Assembly: GCF_003231275.1 (NCBI RefSeq)
Contig: NZ_QKVL01000001.1
Coordinates: 62,001 to 126,000 of the forward strand
DNA from: Pseudomonas huaxiensis
Lineage (GTDB): Bacteria > Pseudomonadota > Gammaproteobacteria > Pseudomonadales > Pseudomonadaceae
Direction of reading: 5' to 3'
DNA length: 64,000 nt
Shown here: one piece after another, positions 32,697 to 43,620 of the stretch
How positions within the stretch are numbered: the stretch's first letter is position 1
How the letters are laid out: every line of letters begins with the position of its first letter
Notes under the pieces: model-generated
What the model saw: only the letters and a program-made list of their open reading frames with translations
Database searches by the model: none
Told to the model about the DNA's origin: nothing
Program-made: the position numbers and the translations under genes

Positions 32697-33161
32697 TCAG
32701 GGCTCGTTCTGCACGTCCAGGACGACCTGGTACAGGGCGGTACTGCTGTTGGCCGCACGAAGCCGATCGCGGACATCCTTGCGATCGAGCATGCTGGCAA
32801 TCTGGCGCAACAGTTCAAGGTGGGCGTCGGTGGCAGCCTCGGGCACCAGCAGAACGAACAGCAGGTCTACCGGGGCGCCATCGATGGCGTCGAAATCTAT
32901 GGGGGCATCCAGGTGAAGCAATGCGCTGACAGGGCTTGCACAACCCTTGAGGCGGCAATGGGGAATGGCGATGCCATTGCCAAATCCTGTCGACCCGAGT
33001 TTTTCTCGGGCAATCAGGGCTTCATAAACGGTCTGGCCGTCCAGATCAGGAACTTCTTTCCCGATCAGGTTGCCGATCTGTTCAAGTGCGCGCTTTTTAC
33101 TGCCGCCCGGCACGTTCACGAGGGAACGGCCGGGGGTCAGGATGGATTCAAGTCGGATCAT
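32697..33161 (-). CDS. ptsN: Nitrogen-PTS EIIA component PtsN
   Basis: A 154-aa EIIA-Ntr domain. The phospho-acceptor His68 is in [11 protein letters not shown]. Dephospho-PtsN is known to regulate potassium handling, and in Pseudomonas also carbon-source effects on sigma-54 promoters and polyhydroxyalkanoate. The protein has no attached sugar-permease domain, consistent with a purely regulatory PTS. It lies 12 bp after hpf. Confidence 0.96.
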   Translation of the reverse strand: MIRLESILTPGRSLVNVPGGSKKRALEQIGNLIGKEVPDLDGQTVYEALIAREKLGSTGFGNGIAIPHCRLKGCASPVSALLHLDAPIDFDAIDGAPVDLLFVLLVPEAATDAHLELLRQIASMLDRKDVRDRLRAANSSTALYQVVLDVQNEP

Positions 33162-33173
33162 GGATGAGGGGGA

Positions 33174-33482
33174 TCAGCGTGCAGCCGTACCTTGCAGCAG
33201 GCTTTGCTGTTTTTCCTTGTGTTTTTTCAGTTGGCGGTCGAGCTTGTCGGCCAAGGAGTCGATCGCGGCATACATGTCTGCGTCTTCGGCGTTTGCTACC
33301 ACTTCACCACCGGGAATCTGCAGGGTGGCCTCCACTTTCTGTTGGAGTTTCTCGACTTTCAGGATCACCTGCACATTGGTGATCTTGTCGAAATGGCCCT
33401 CCAGGCGCTTGAGCTTCTGCTCCACATATTCGCGCAGCGGCTGAGTGACTTCTACATGTTGTCCACTGATGTTGACTTGCAT
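33174..33482 (-). CDS. hpf: Ribosome hibernation promoting factor, short form
   Basis: A 102-aa HPF/YfiA-fold protein (MQVNISGQHVEVTQPLREYV to LDRQLKKHKEK). The short form lacks the C-terminal dimerisation domain of long HPF. In gammaproteobacteria it works with RMF to form 100S ribosomes, and in P. aeruginosa HPF preserves ribosomes in dormancy. Its gene follows rpoN by 81 bp, a common linkage; the ribosome binding site is AGGAGAAG. Confidence 0.95.
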   Translation of the reverse strand: MQVNISGQHVEVTQPLREYVEQKLKRLEGHFDKITNVQVILKVEKLQQKVEATLQIPGGEVVANAEDADMYAAIDSLADKLDRQLKKHKEKQQSLLQGTAAR

Positions 33483-33513
33483 ACTGCTTCTCCTTTGTTG
33501 CCGTGCATAAAGA

Positions 33514-33532
33514 GGCAGGTGTTGCGCCTGCC
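33514..33532 (-). other. Small hairpin in the rpoN-hpf gap
   Basis: GGCAGG-TGTTGCG-CCTGCC lies between the rpoN stop and the hpf ribosome binding site. There is no T-run, so it may be a processing or stabilising element rather than a terminator. Confidence 0.35.
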
Positions 33533-33563
33533 ACTGAATTGCGATGGCACACCTCAGGGAAGG

Positions 33564-35057
33564 TCACATCAATCGCTTGCGCTCACTCGACGGTGCGATG
33601 CCGAGGGATTCGCGGTACTTGGCGACGGTGCGACGTGCTACCTGGATGCCTTGTGCCTCCAGTAAACCAGCGATCTTGCTGTCACTCAATGGCTTTTTCT
33701 GATTTTCCGCGGCAACCAGTTTTTTGATGATTGCGCGGATCGCCGTGGACGAGCATTCACCGCCTTCGGAGGTGCTGACGTGGCTGGAGAAAAAGTACTT
33801 CAGCTCATAGATTCCGCGGGGCGTGTGCATGTATTTCTGCGTGGTGACCCGGGAAATCGTCGATTCGTGCATGCCCACCGCTTCGGCGATGTCGTGTAGT
33901 ACCAGCGGTTTCATCGCCTCGTCGCCGTGGTCGAGGAAGCCGCGCTGGTGTTCGACGATCTGGGTCGCCACCTTCATCAGCGTCTCGTTGCGGCTTTGCA
34001 GGCTTTTGATGAACCAGCGGGCTTCTTGCAACTGGTTGCGCATGAAGGTGTTGTCGGCGCTGGTGTCGGCGCGGCGAACGAAGCCGGCATATTGCGGGTT
34101 GACCCTCAGTCGCGGTACCGCTTCCTGGTTCAGCTCCACCAGCCAGCGATCGCTGTCCTTGCGCACGATCACATCGGGAACCACGTACTCGGGTTCGCTC
34201 GACTCGATCTGCGAGCCAGGGCGTGGATTCAGGCTCTGGACCAGTTCGATCACCTGGCGCAGCTCGTCTTCCCTGAGCTTCATGCGGCGCATCAGCTGGC
34301 TGTAGTCGCGGCTGCCGAGCAGGTCGATGTAATCGCTGACCAGTCGCTTGGCCTCGGCCATCCACGGTGTATTGGCGGGCAGTTGGCGCAATTGCAGCAA
34401 CAGGCATTCGCCCAGGTTGCGTGCGCCGATACCGGCGGGTTCGAACTGCTGGATGCGGTGCAGGACGGCTTCGATCTCGTCCAGCTCGATATCCAGTTCA
34501 GGGTCGAAGGATTCGCAAACTTCTTCCAGCGTCTCGTCGAGGTAGCCCTGATTGTTGATGCAGTCGATCAGGGTTACAGCGATCAGTCGGTCGGTGTCCG
34601 ACATCGGTGCCAGGTTCAACTGCCAGAGCAGGTGGCTTTGCAGGCTCTCGCCGGCCGATGTGCGGGTGGTGAAGTCCCACTCGTCATCGTCGTTGCTTGG
34701 CAGGCTGCTGGCGCTGGTCTGGTAGATGTCTTCCCAGGCGGTATCGACCGGTAGTTCGTTGGGGATGCGCTCGTTCCATTCGCCTTCTTCGAGGTTTTCC
34801 ACGGTGGGCGTGGATTGCTCGAAGCTGCTCTCCTGGGACTCGGCAACAGGCTTGGACTCGGCGTTGTCGGCCATTGGGTCGCTGTTGTCGAAGTCTTCGC
34901 CTTCTTCCTGGCGCTCGAGCATCGGGTTGGACTCCAGGGCTTCCTGGATTTCCTGCTGCAGATCCAGTGTGGAGAGCTGGAGCAAACGGATAGCCTGTTG
35001 CAACTGCGGGGTCATCGTCAGTTGCTGGCCCATTCTTAGGACGAGCGATGGTTTCAT
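33564..35057 (-). CDS. rpoN: RNA polymerase sigma-54 factor RpoN
   Basis: A 497-aa sigma-54. The Gln/Leu-rich activator-interacting region I is at the N-terminus ([20 protein letters not shown]). An acidic region II (residues 50-115) follows, then the core-binding region III. The RpoN box [10 protein letters not shown] is near residue 475, with the helix-turn-helix [13 protein letters not shown] before it. It serves promoters of the GG-N10-GC type, needing AAA+ activators. It lies in the conserved lptB-rpoN-hpf-ptsN order and is probably also transcribed from its own promoter in the 177-bp gap upstream. Confidence 0.98.
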   Translation of the reverse strand: MKPSLVLRMGQQLTMTPQLQQAIRLLQLSTLDLQQEIQEALESNPMLERQEEGEDFDNSDPMADNAESKPVAESQESSFEQSTPTVENLEEGEWNERIPNELPVDTAWEDIYQTSASSLPSNDDDEWDFTTRTSAGESLQSHLLWQLNLAPMSDTDRLIAVTLIDCINNQGYLDETLEEVCESFDPELDIELDEIEAVLHRIQQFEPAGIGARNLGECLLLQLRQLPANTPWMAEAKRLVSDYIDLLGSRDYSQLMRRMKLREDELRQVIELVQSLNPRPGSQIESSEPEYVVPDVIVRKDSDRWLVELNQEAVPRLRVNPQYAGFVRRADTSADNTFMRNQLQEARWFIKSLQSRNETLMKVATQIVEHQRGFLDHGDEAMKPLVLHDIAEAVGMHESTISRVTTQKYMHTPRGIYELKYFFSSHVSTSEGGECSSTAIRAIIKKLVAAENQKKPLSDSKIAGLLEAQGIQVARRTVAKYRESLGIAPSSERKRLM

Positions 35058-35083
35058 GGCTGGGGCTTAACACCTTATTCGCC

Positions 35084-35123
35084 GGCGCGCATGCGCCATC
35101 AACTACAGGGGCGCTCAGGCGCC
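35084..35123. other. Two tandem GGCGC/GCGCC hairpins in the rpoN leader
   Basis: GGCGC-GCAT-GCGCC at 35084-35097 and GGCGC-TCAG-GCGCC at 35110-35123 lie in the lptB-rpoN gap, shortly before rpoN. They could partly terminate lptB transcripts or shape the rpoN leader. A function is not shown. Confidence 0.4.
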
Positions 35124-35234
35124 AATTCTAAGCAAGATATATGCCTGAAACTGTAGCGTTTGCCTAGAGCGCTGTAACAATTAAGCCGCAATCGTGGCTG
35201 AATTGCAGCGCTCGGACCACTCCGATACGCGAGC

Positions 35235-35960
35235 CTACAGACGGAACTCGTGGCCCAGGTAAACCTCTTTGACGAGCTGGTTGGCCAGGATGGTTTCCGA
35301 GTCGCCTTCGGCGATCAGTTGGCCATCGTTGACGATGTAAGCAGTTTCGCAGATATCCAGCGTTTCACGGACGTTGTGGTCAGTGATCAGAACGCCAATG
35401 CCCTTGGCTTTCAGGTGGTGGATGATCTGCTTGATGTCGCCGACCGAGATCGGGTCGACGCCGGCGAAAGGTTCATCGAGCAGGATGAACTTCGGTGCGG
35501 TTGCCAGGGCGCGGGCGATTTCCACGCGGCGACGCTCGCCGCCGGACAGGCTCATGCCGAGGTTGTCGCGGATGTGGCTGATGTGGAATTCCTGCAGCAG
35601 GCTTTCCAGCTCCTTGCGACGACCTTCGCGATCCAGTTCCTTGCGGGTTTCCAGGATCGCCATGATGTTGTCGGCCACCGACAGTTTGCGGAAGATCGAG
35701 GCTTCCTGGGGCAGATAGCCGATGCCGGCGCGTGCGCGGCCGTGCATTGGCTGGTGGCTGACGTCCAGATCGTCGATCAGTACGCGGCCCTGATCGGCCT
35801 GGACCAGGCCGACGATCATGTAGAAACAGGTGGTCTTGCCGGCGCCGTTAGGGCCGAGCAGGCCGACGATCTGGCCGCTGTCGATCGACAGGCTGACGTC
35901 ACGCACGACTTGCCGGCTCTTGTAGCTCTTGGCCAGGTGCTGGGCTTTAAGGGTTGCCAT
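35235..35960 (-). CDS. lptB: LPS export ABC ATPase LptB
   Basis: A 241-aa cytoplasmic ATPase that powers LPS extraction by LptFG. Walker A is [15 protein letters not shown], the ABC signature is [18 protein letters not shown] and Walker B is [16 protein letters not shown]. The H-loop is LITDHNV. Full length for the family. The ATG overlaps the lptA stop by one base. Its membrane partners lptF and lptG are encoded 27 kb away in this same window. Confidence 0.97.
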   Translation of the reverse strand: MATLKAQHLAKSYKSRQVVRDVSLSIDSGQIVGLLGPNGAGKTTCFYMIVGLVQADQGRVLIDDLDVSHQPMHGRARAGIGYLPQEASIFRKLSVADNIMAILETRKELDREGRRKELESLLQEFHISHIRDNLGMSLSGGERRRVEIARALATAPKFILLDEPFAGVDPISVGDIKQIIHHLKAKGIGVLITDHNVRETLDICETAYIVNDGQLIAEGDSETILANQLVKEVYLGHEFRL

Positions 35961-36484
35961 TACTCGGCCTTCTTCTTCGGCTGGATCACCATGTCGATAC
36001 GCGGACGTGGCGTCGAAACCTTGCCGCCGCGACCGGCGGTGGCGACCTGGGTCTTGGTGTTGTAGACGATCTTCTCGCCTTCGGTCGTGTTGCCTGCGTT
36101 GACAACCTTGGCCTGGTCAGTCAGCACCACCAGGTCTTTTTGAGCCTGGTACTGGATCTGCTTGGCGTAGCCTTGCATCTTGTCCGGCTTTGCGGCGTCC
36201 TGCTGCTGTTCGAAATAAGCCAGGGTGCCCAGCGAAGTCACCACATCGATGTCGCCGTTTGGCGCGCGTGTCAGGGTCACGACGTTGCCTTTGATCATCA
36301 TCGAACCTTGAGTGATGATCACGTCACCTTTGTAGGTGGCGATACCTTGTTTGTCGTCCAGTTGGGCGTCGTCGGCCTGGATGCGAATGGGTTGATCGCG
36401 GTCGTTAGGCAGGGCCCAGGCACTCGCGCTTCCCAGTGCTGCGCTCAGGCTGAGCAAAAAGGGGAGGGTTTTAACGAGCCTCAT
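35960..36484 (-). CDS. lptA: LPS transport periplasmic bridge protein LptA
   Basis: A 174-aa periplasmic protein with a signal peptide ending SASAWA before [10 protein letters not shown] single OstA-type beta-jellyroll ([20 protein letters not shown], then GDVIITQG) oligomerises to carry LPS across the periplasm. The charged tail [20 protein letters not shown] is typical of pseudomonads. It overlaps the end of lptC by 14 bp and the start of lptB by one base, so the three are tightly coupled. Confidence 0.95.
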   Translation of the reverse strand: MRLVKTLPFLLSLSAALGSASAWALPNDRDQPIRIQADDAQLDDKQGIATYKGDVIITQGSMMIKGNVVTLTRAPNGDIDVVTSLGTLAYFEQQQDAAKPDKMQGYAKQIQYQAQKDLVVLTDQAKVVNAGNTTEGEKIVYNTKTQVATAGRGGKVSTPRPRIDMVIQPKKKAE

Positions 36485-37043
36485 ACTGTCCTCTTACGTT
36501 GGACAGCAGGTCCATCCTGCCGTCTTTCAAATACGCTTTCATTCCCTTGCCCGTAGTCACGCCACCGGCGCCGTCGATTCTAACGTCTTGCTCGGTTTGC
36601 GCATATTGCTTCTGCGGGAATACCGTCATGCGGCTGGAGGTAATGATGGTTGTGCGGTTCTGGTCGTCGGTGCGGGCAACCCGTACCGAGTCGATCAATT
36701 CAACTTCGGTGCCGTCCGGGTTGACCTCGCCACGAGCACTCTGCACGTGCCATGGGTAGGCCGTGCCGCGATACATCTGCAGGTCTGGCGTAGTCAGCAA
36801 CGTGACTTCGCTGGCCTTGAGGTGCTCGACCTTGTCCGCGGTCATTTCGTATTGCAGCTTGCCGTCAGGCAGGTACTGCACGCTGTGGGCGTTGATCGCA
36901 TAGTAGTCGATAGCGCTTTCGTCGACCTGGGCAACGGGCTGGTCGAGGAAGCTCTCCGGACCGATATTCCAGTAGCCGACCGCTGCGAGCAGCGCGGCCA
37001 TCACGCTGAACAGCGCGATATTGCGGATTTTCTTGCTGAACAT
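36471..37043 (-). CDS. lptC: LPS export protein LptC
   Basis: A 190-aa bitopic protein. A single membrane helix (IALFSVMAALLAAVGYW, residues 8-24) anchors a periplasmic jellyroll domain that receives LPS from LptBFG and passes it to LptA. Typical motifs are YYAINAHSVQYLPDGKLQY and the C-terminal GVTTGKGMKAYLKDGRM. It begins 8 bp after kdsC and overlaps lptA. Confidence 0.94.
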   Translation of the reverse strand: MFSKKIRNIALFSVMAALLAAVGYWNIGPESFLDQPVAQVDESAIDYYAINAHSVQYLPDGKLQYEMTADKVEHLKASEVTLLTTPDLQMYRGTAYPWHVQSARGEVNPDGTEVELIDSVRVARTDDQNRTTIITSSRMTVFPQKQYAQTEQDVRIDGAGGVTTGKGMKAYLKDGRMDLLSNVRGQYEAR

Positions 37044-37051
37044 GGCTGGCT

Positions 37052-37573
37052 CTACAGGTAATGGGCGTTTGCCGCTTCCAGGTTGCCCTGGGCTTGCAGG
37101 ATCAGTTCGCAGAATTCGCGAGCCGCACCTTCGCCGCCGCGGGCCTGGGTGACGCCATGGGCGTGTTCGCGCACGAACGACGCGGCGTTGGCGACCGCCA
37201 TGCCCAGGCCGACCCGGCGAATCACCGGCAGGTCAGGCAGGTCGTCGCCCAGGTAGGCGACCTCTTCATAGCTTAGGCCGAGCTGGCCGAGAAGTTCGTC
37301 CAGCACCACCAGTTTGTCCTCGCGACCCTGATACAGGTGCGGGATACCAAGATTCTTCGCGCGGCGCTCGACCACCGGGGTCTTGCGGCCGCTGATGATC
37401 GCGGTGGTCACGCCCGAGTTCATCAGCATCTTGATGCCTTGACCGTCGAGGGTGTTGAAGGTCTTGAATTCGCTGCCGTCTTCGAGGAAATACAGGCGGC
37501 CATCAGTCAGTACGCCATCCACGTCGAAAACGGCCAGCTTGATGGCCTTGCCACGTTGCAACAGGGTATTCAT
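37052..37573 (-). CDS. kdsC: KDO 8-phosphate phosphatase KdsC
   Basis: A 173-aa capless HAD phosphatase that releases KDO from KDO-8-phosphate, the last step before CMP activation for the LPS inner core. The nucleophile Asp is in LAVFDVDGVLTDG (near residue 18), motif II is TAIISGRKT and motif III is YLGDDLPDLPVI. Members act as tetramers. The ATG overlaps the kdsD stop; a GTG one codon earlier is also possible. Confidence 0.96.
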   Translation of the reverse strand: MNTLLQRGKAIKLAVFDVDGVLTDGRLYFLEDGSEFKTFNTLDGQGIKMLMNSGVTTAIISGRKTPVVERRAKNLGIPHLYQGREDKLVVLDELLGQLGLSYEEVAYLGDDLPDLPVIRRVGLGMAVANAASFVREHAHGVTQARGGEGAAREFCELILQAQGNLEAANAHYL

Positions 37574-38547
37574 CACATCACTCCGGCGCGCAGCAGGTCG
37601 TGCATGTTCAGGGCTCCGACCGGGCGGTCGGCCTTGTCGACCACTACCAGTGCGCTGATCTTGTGGTCTTCCATGATCTTCAGGGCCTCGGCGGCGAGCA
37701 TGTCGGCGCGGGCGGTCTTGCCGTGGACGGTCATGACCTCTTCGATCAAGGTCTTGTGCACGTCGATATTGCGATCCAGGCTGCGGCGCAGGTCGCCGTC
37801 AGTGAAGATTCCGGCCAGGCTGCCATCCGCTTCGGTCACGACAGTCATGCCCAAACCTTTGCGGGACATTTCAAGGAGCGCGTCCTTGAGCAGGGTGCCG
37901 CGTTGAACCTCGGGCAGTTCGTCGCCGGCGTGCATCACGTTCTCGACCTTGAGCAGCAGGCGGCGACCCAGCGCGCCACCCGGATGGGAGAAGGCGAAGT
38001 CTTCGGCGGTGAAGCCGCGGGCCTCGAGCAGGGCGATGGCCAGGGCGTCGCCCAGCACCAGTGCTGCGGTGGTCGAGGAGGTTGGCGCCAGGTTGAGCGG
38101 GCAGGCTTCCTGGGCGACGCGGGCGTCGAGGTTGACCTCGGCGGCCTTGGCCAATGGCGATTCAGGGTTGCCGGTGAGGCTGATGAGCTTGATGCCCAGG
38201 CGCTTGATCAGCGGCAACAGGGTAACGATTTCGGCGGTGGAGCCGGAATTGGACAGCGCCAGGATGATGTCGTCCCGGGTGATCATGCCCATGTCGCCAT
38301 GGCTCGCCTCGGCGGGGTGGACGAAAAATGCCGTGGTTCCGGTACTGGCCAGGGTCGCGGCAATCTTGTTGCCGATGTGGCCGGATTTGCCCATGCCCAC
38401 CACCACAACGCGGCCCTTGCTCCCCAGGATCAGTTCGCAAGCCTTCACGAAGTCGGCGTCGATATGGGCCAGCAGGCCTTCTACCGCTTCGATTTCGTAG
38501 CGGATGGTGCGCTGTGCGGATTGGATCAGGTCGGTGGATTGGCTCAT
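37573..38547 (-). CDS. kdsD: D-arabinose 5-phosphate isomerase KdsD
   Basis: A 324-aa enzyme that interconverts ribulose-5-P and arabinose-5-P, the entry to KDO synthesis. The N-terminal SIS domain (VVVVGMGKSGHIGNKIAATL, then HPAEASHGDMGMI) is followed by two CBS domains (residues 205-324). The start at MSQSTDLIQSAQRT is favoured over an upstream extension of 54 residues without conserved character. It is the first gene of the kds-lpt-rpoN cluster and is divergent from mlaF, with a 291-bp promoter region containing no other gene. Confidence 0.96.
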   Translation of the reverse strand: MSQSTDLIQSAQRTIRYEIEAVEGLLAHIDADFVKACELILGSKGRVVVVGMGKSGHIGNKIAATLASTGTTAFFVHPAEASHGDMGMITRDDIILALSNSGSTAEIVTLLPLIKRLGIKLISLTGNPESPLAKAAEVNLDARVAQEACPLNLAPTSSTTAALVLGDALAIALLEARGFTAEDFAFSHPGGALGRRLLLKVENVMHAGDELPEVQRGTLLKDALLEMSRKGLGMTVVTEADGSLAGIFTDGDLRRSLDRNIDVHKTLIEEVMTVHGKTARADMLAAEALKIMEDHKISALVVVDKADRPVGALNMHDLLRAGVM

Positions 38548-38838
38548 GTCGGAAATCGGGTTGCCTGATGAAAAGGCCGGGATTATAGCGGGAATGCACG
38601 AAAGCCTCACCTGCGGATTACCCGGCGTACGCCTGTTTGAGCGATTTGTCGCGTGCAGGTTCCACACCACAATGGCGCATGATGGCCTGTACAGGGCCTG
38701 AACAGGCATCGCGATGGCCTTGGGAAGGGCCTGCCAGCGATGCTATAGTTCGCCACCAGTTCGGCCCGCTCGATACTTGCGTGCCTCCATGAAGGAGGCG
38801 TGCGTCTGAGTGACGTGGCTGCATCGCAAGGAGTCTAG

Positions 38839-39648
38839 ATGAGCGTTGATAACGCCTACGCGGTCGAGTTGAAGGGTGTGACCTTCAAGCGCGGCTCGCG
38901 CAGCATCTTCAATAATGTCGACATACGCATTCCCAAGGGCAAGGTCACCGGAATCATGGGGCCTTCGGGGTGTGGCAAGACCACGCTGCTGCGTCTGATG
39001 GGCGCGCAACTGCGGCCCGCCAGCGGCGAAGTCTGGGTCGCGGGGCAGAACCTGCCGACGCTGTCGCGCAGTGATCTGTTCGATGCCCGCAAGCACATGG
39101 GCGTGCTGTTCCAGAGTGGCGCGCTGTTCACCGACCTCGACGTGTTCGAGAACGTCGCATTCCCGCTGCGCGTCCATACGAAGCTGTCCGAGGAAATGAT
39201 CCGCGACATCGTCCTGATGAAACTTCAGGCGGTGGGGCTGCGCGGCGCCATCGAGCTGATGCCGGACGAGCTGTCCGGTGGCATGAAGCGCCGGGTGGCG
39301 CTGGCCCGGGCGATTGCGCTGGACCCGCAGATACTCATGTACGACGAGCCATTCGTCGGTCAGGACCCGATCGCCATGGGCGTGCTGGTGCGCCTGATCC
39401 GCCTGCTCAACGACGCCCTGGGTATCACCAGCATCGTGGTCTCTCACGATCTGGCGGAAACTGCGAGTATCGCCGACTACATTTATGTCGTGGGTGACGG
39501 CCAGGTACTCGGCCAGGGCACGCCCGAGGAACTGATGAACTCGGACAACCCGCGTATTCGCCAATTCATGAAAGGTGACCCCGACGGGCCGGTGCCTTTC
39601 CATTTTCCTGCGCCAGACTACCGCGCCGATCTCCTGGGGAAGCGTTAG
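38839..39648 (+). CDS. mlaF: Phospholipid transport ABC ATPase MlaF
   Basis: A 269-aa ATPase of the Mla system, which moves phospholipids between inner and outer membrane to keep lipid asymmetry (called ttg2A in Pseudomonas). Walker A is IMGPSGCGKTTLLRLMG, the signature is ELSGGMKRRVALARAI and Walker B is QILMYDEPFVGQDP. AAGGAGT precedes the ATG at 38839. mlaE follows with no gap. In some Pseudomonas this cluster was first described as affecting toluene tolerance. Confidence 0.96.
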   Translation: MSVDNAYAVELKGVTFKRGSRSIFNNVDIRIPKGKVTGIMGPSGCGKTTLLRLMGAQLRPASGEVWVAGQNLPTLSRSDLFDARKHMGVLFQSGALFTDLDVFENVAFPLRVHTKLSEEMIRDIVLMKLQAVGLRGAIELMPDELSGGMKRRVALARAIALDPQILMYDEPFVGQDPIAMGVLVRLIRLLNDALGITSIVVSHDLAETASIADYIYVVGDGQVLGQGTPEELMNSDNPRIRQFMKGDPDGPVPFHFPAPDYRADLLGKR

Positions 39649-40446
39649 ATGCGCAGAAAATCCTTACTCGAACGTATCCGCCGTTTTGGCCGTTCGGCCA
39701 TCGACGTGGTCGCGGTCATGGGGCGTTCGTGCCTGTTCCTGCTGCACGCCCTCGTGGGGCGCGGCGGTATCGGTGGTGGTTTCCAGTTGCTGGTTCGCCA
39801 GTTGTACTCCGTTGGCGTGATGTCGCTGGCGATCATCGTGGTTTCCGGTGTGTTCATTGGCATGGTGCTGTCGCTGCAAGGCTTCAGCATCCTCGCCAAG
39901 TATGGTTCGGAGCAGGCCGTGGGGCAGATGGTTGCCCTCACGCTGCTGCGTGAGCTCGGGCCGGTGGTGACTGCCTTGCTGTTTGCCGGACGTGCCGGTT
40001 CGGCGCTGACCGCCGAGATTGGCAACATGAAGTCCACCGAGCAGCTTTCCAGCCTGGAAATGATCGGCGTGGATCCGCTCAAGTACATCGTCGCGCCACG
40101 GTTGTGGGCCGGTTTCATTTCTCTGCCGCTGCTGGCGATGATCTTCAGCGTCGTCGGGATCTGGGGCGGCTCGTGGGTCGCGGTGGACTGGCTGGGCGTT
40201 TACGAAGGCTCGTTCTGGTCGAACATGCAGAACAGCGTGTCCTTCACCGACGACGTGCTCAACGGCGTTATCAAGAGCGTCGTGTTTGCCTTTGTCGTTA
40301 CCTGGATTGCCGTATTCCAAGGCTATGACTGTGAGCCCACTTCAGAGGGGATCAGTCGAGCCACCACCAGAACCGTGGTCTATGCCTCGCTGGCAGTCCT
40401 GGGACTGGACTTTATTCTGACCGCCTTGATGTTTGGAGATTTCTGA
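39649..40446 (+). CDS. mlaE: Phospholipid transport permease MlaE
   Basis: A 265-aa inner-membrane permease with about five helices plus an N-terminal interfacial helix. The family loop [20 protein letters not shown] contains the conserved EQ-loop context (ELGPVVTAL, then [10 protein letters not shown]). It forms the core dimer with MlaF, capped by MlaD and MlaB. It starts immediately after the mlaF stop and ends overlapping the mlaD start (TGATG). Confidence 0.96.
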   Translation: MRRKSLLERIRRFGRSAIDVVAVMGRSCLFLLHALVGRGGIGGGFQLLVRQLYSVGVMSLAIIVVSGVFIGMVLSLQGFSILAKYGSEQAVGQMVALTLLRELGPVVTALLFAGRAGSALTAEIGNMKSTEQLSSLEMIGVDPLKYIVAPRLWAGFISLPLLAMIFSVVGIWGGSWVAVDWLGVYEGSFWSNMQNSVSFTDDVLNGVIKSVVFAFVVTWIAVFQGYDCEPTSEGISRATTRTVVYASLAVLGLDFILTALMFGDF

Positions 40447-40913
40447 TGCAAAACCGCACCCTGGAAATCGGTGTCGGCCTGTTCCTCCTGGCCGGGATCC
40501 TGGCGCTGCTCCTGCTGGCCCTGCGCGTCAGCGGCCTGTCCGCCAGCCCCAGCAGCGATACGTATAAACTTTATGCAAATTTCGACAATATCGCCGGTTT
40601 GACTGTCAGAGCAAAAGTGACCATGGCCGGTGTGACCATCGGCAAGGTCACGGCCATCGATCTGGACCGCGATACCTATACCGGTCGGGTGACCCTGCAG
40701 CTGGAAAAAAGCGTAGACAACCTGCCTACCGACTCCACTGCATCGATCCTGACTGCCGGGCTGCTCGGCGAGAAGTACATTGGCATCAGTGTCGGCGGGG
40801 AAGACGCCGTGCTCAAGGACGGCGGTGTCATTCATGACACCCAGTCGGCGCTGGTACTGGAAGATCTGATTGGCAAGTTCCTGCTCAATACCGTAGGCAA
40901 AGAAGCTAAATAA
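40446..40913 (+). CDS. mlaD: MCE-domain lipid-binding protein MlaD
   Basis: A 155-aa protein with one N-terminal membrane helix (IGVGLFLLAGILALLLLALRV) and one MCE domain (residues 38-118, DNIAGLTVRAKVTMAGVTIG). It forms a hexameric ring above MlaE that guides phospholipids. It starts on the last base of mlaE. The C-terminal stretch after the MCE domain (LVLEDLIGKFLLNTVG) is the helical pore segment. Confidence 0.96.
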   Translation: MQNRTLEIGVGLFLLAGILALLLLALRVSGLSASPSSDTYKLYANFDNIAGLTVRAKVTMAGVTIGKVTAIDLDRDTYTGRVTLQLEKSVDNLPTDSTASILTAGLLGEKYIGISVGGEDAVLKDGGVIHDTQSALVLEDLIGKFLLNTVGKEAK

Positions 40914-40922
40914 GGAGTTTCC

Positions 40923-41573
40923 ATGATTTCCATCCTGCGACGCGGCTTGCTGGTGTTGCTGGCGGCCATGCCACTGCTGGCCGTTGCGGCGACTCAGTCG
41001 CCCAAAGAAGTGATCCAGACCACCACCACGCAATTGTTGTCCGACCTCAAGGCCAACAAGGAGCAGTACAAGACCAATCCCGGTGCGTTCTACGAGGCAC
41101 TGAATGCCAACCTGGGTCCGGTGGTGGATGCCGACGGCATCTCGAAAAGCATCATGACCGTGAAGTACTCGCGCAAGGCGACCCCGGAGCAGATGCAGCG
41201 CTTCCAGGAAAACTTCAAGCGCAGCCTGATGCAGTTCTATGGCAACGCCTTGCTGGAGTACAACAACCAGGGCATCACCGTCGGCAACGAGAAAAACGAC
41301 GGCGAGGGGCGCGCAAGCGTCGATATGACGGTCAAGGGCAACAATGGCGCCGTCTATCCCGTGTCTTACACCCTGACCCAGCTCAACGGCGAATGGAAGG
41401 TGCGTAACGTCATCGTCAACGGCATCAACATCGGCAAGCTGTTCCGCGATCAGTTCGCCGATGCCATGCAGCGCAACGGCAACGACCTGGACAAGACTAT
41501 TGATGGCTGGGCCGGCGAAGTCGCCAAGGCCAAGGAAGCCACTGCGGATGCAGCGGAGAAGCAAGCGCAATGA
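40923..41573 (+). CDS. mlaC: Periplasmic phospholipid carrier MlaC
   Basis: A 216-aa soluble shuttle that ferries phospholipid between MlaD and the outer-membrane MlaA complex. The signal peptide ends MPLLAVAA before TQSPKEVIQTT. The NTF2-like MlaC fold is recognised in YSRKATPEQMQRFQENFKRS and in LNGEWKVRNVIVNGINIG. The tail is Ala/Lys-rich. It begins 9 bp after mlaD with TAAGGAG, and its stop overlaps the mlaB start. Confidence 0.95.
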   Translation: MISILRRGLLVLLAAMPLLAVAATQSPKEVIQTTTTQLLSDLKANKEQYKTNPGAFYEALNANLGPVVDADGISKSIMTVKYSRKATPEQMQRFQENFKRSLMQFYGNALLEYNNQGITVGNEKNDGEGRASVDMTVKGNNGAVYPVSYTLTQLNGEWKVRNVIVNGINIGKLFRDQFADAMQRNGNDLDKTIDGWAGEVAKAKEATADAAEKQAQ

Positions 41574-41875
41574 GTGGTGGCACTGTGCAATTGGTCGAGC
41601 CGGGCGTATTGGGCCTGGCCGGCACCCTCGATTACCGGTCCGGCCCGGTCCTGCGCGAGCAGGGCAAGGCGCTGATCGCATCGAGCCCGGCCAGCCAGTT
41701 GGTGCTCGATTGCACCGGTGTCGAGCGCTCCAGCAGTGTCGGACTGTCGTTGTTGCTGGGCTTCATGCGTGATGCCCAGGCGACCGGAAAGCAGTTCGAG
41801 GTCCGCGGCATGCCCCACGGCATGCGGGAAATCGCTGAAGTGTACGGTCTGGACGAGCTGCTGACGCTGCAGTGA
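41570..41875 (+). CDS. mlaB: STAS-domain protein MlaB
   Basis: A 101-aa cytoplasmic STAS domain that binds MlaF and stabilises the transporter. The phospho-site region reads LDCTGVERSSSVGLSLLLGF, with the conserved Ser/Thr in ERSSSVGL. The ATG overlaps the mlaC stop (ATGA). It is the last mla gene, and a terminator hairpin follows before ibaG. Confidence 0.92.
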   Translation: MSGGTVQLVEPGVLGLAGTLDYRSGPVLREQGKALIASSPASQLVLDCTGVERSSSVGLSLLLGFMRDAQATGKQFEVRGMPHGMREIAEVYGLDELLTLQ

Positions 41876-41892
41876 CGACCACGCGAATCGTG

Positions 41893-41945
41893 GCCCCTCT
41901 GTCAGAGTCCTCGTTTACGGGGTTCGCAGGCGAGGGGCTTTTTTG
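41893..41945 (+). terminator. Terminator between mlaB and ibaG
   Basis: GCCCCTC at 41893-41899 pairs with GAGGGGC at 41932-41938, with a nested CCTCG/CGAGG pairing. A TTTTTTG run follows. Confidence 0.7.
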
Positions 41946-41990
41946 TATGATGGCCGACCCGCGCGCACAGGGCGCCGATCGAGGTTGAGC

Positions 41991-43521
<1,531 letters not shown>

Positions 43522-43562
43522 TCTGCCTGCGGCGCAAGGATGCGCCACGAATTGAATTGAAC

Positions 43563-43594
43563 GCCGCCGGTTGCCTGCATGGGCCGGCGGCTTT
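43563..43594 (+). terminator. Hairpin between murA and hisG
   Basis: GCCGCCGG at 43563-43570 and CCGGCGGC at 43584-43591 with TTT after. The T-run is short, so partial termination or attenuation is as likely as a full stop. Confidence 0.5.
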
Positions 43595-43620
43595 AAGCCG
43601 CATAAGGACCGACGTTTCCC

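Noticed and set aside
35058..35234. A small RNA in the lptB-rpoN gap
   Set aside because: Two small hairpins exist, but there is no clear promoter-terminator pair, so it is reported only as leader structure.
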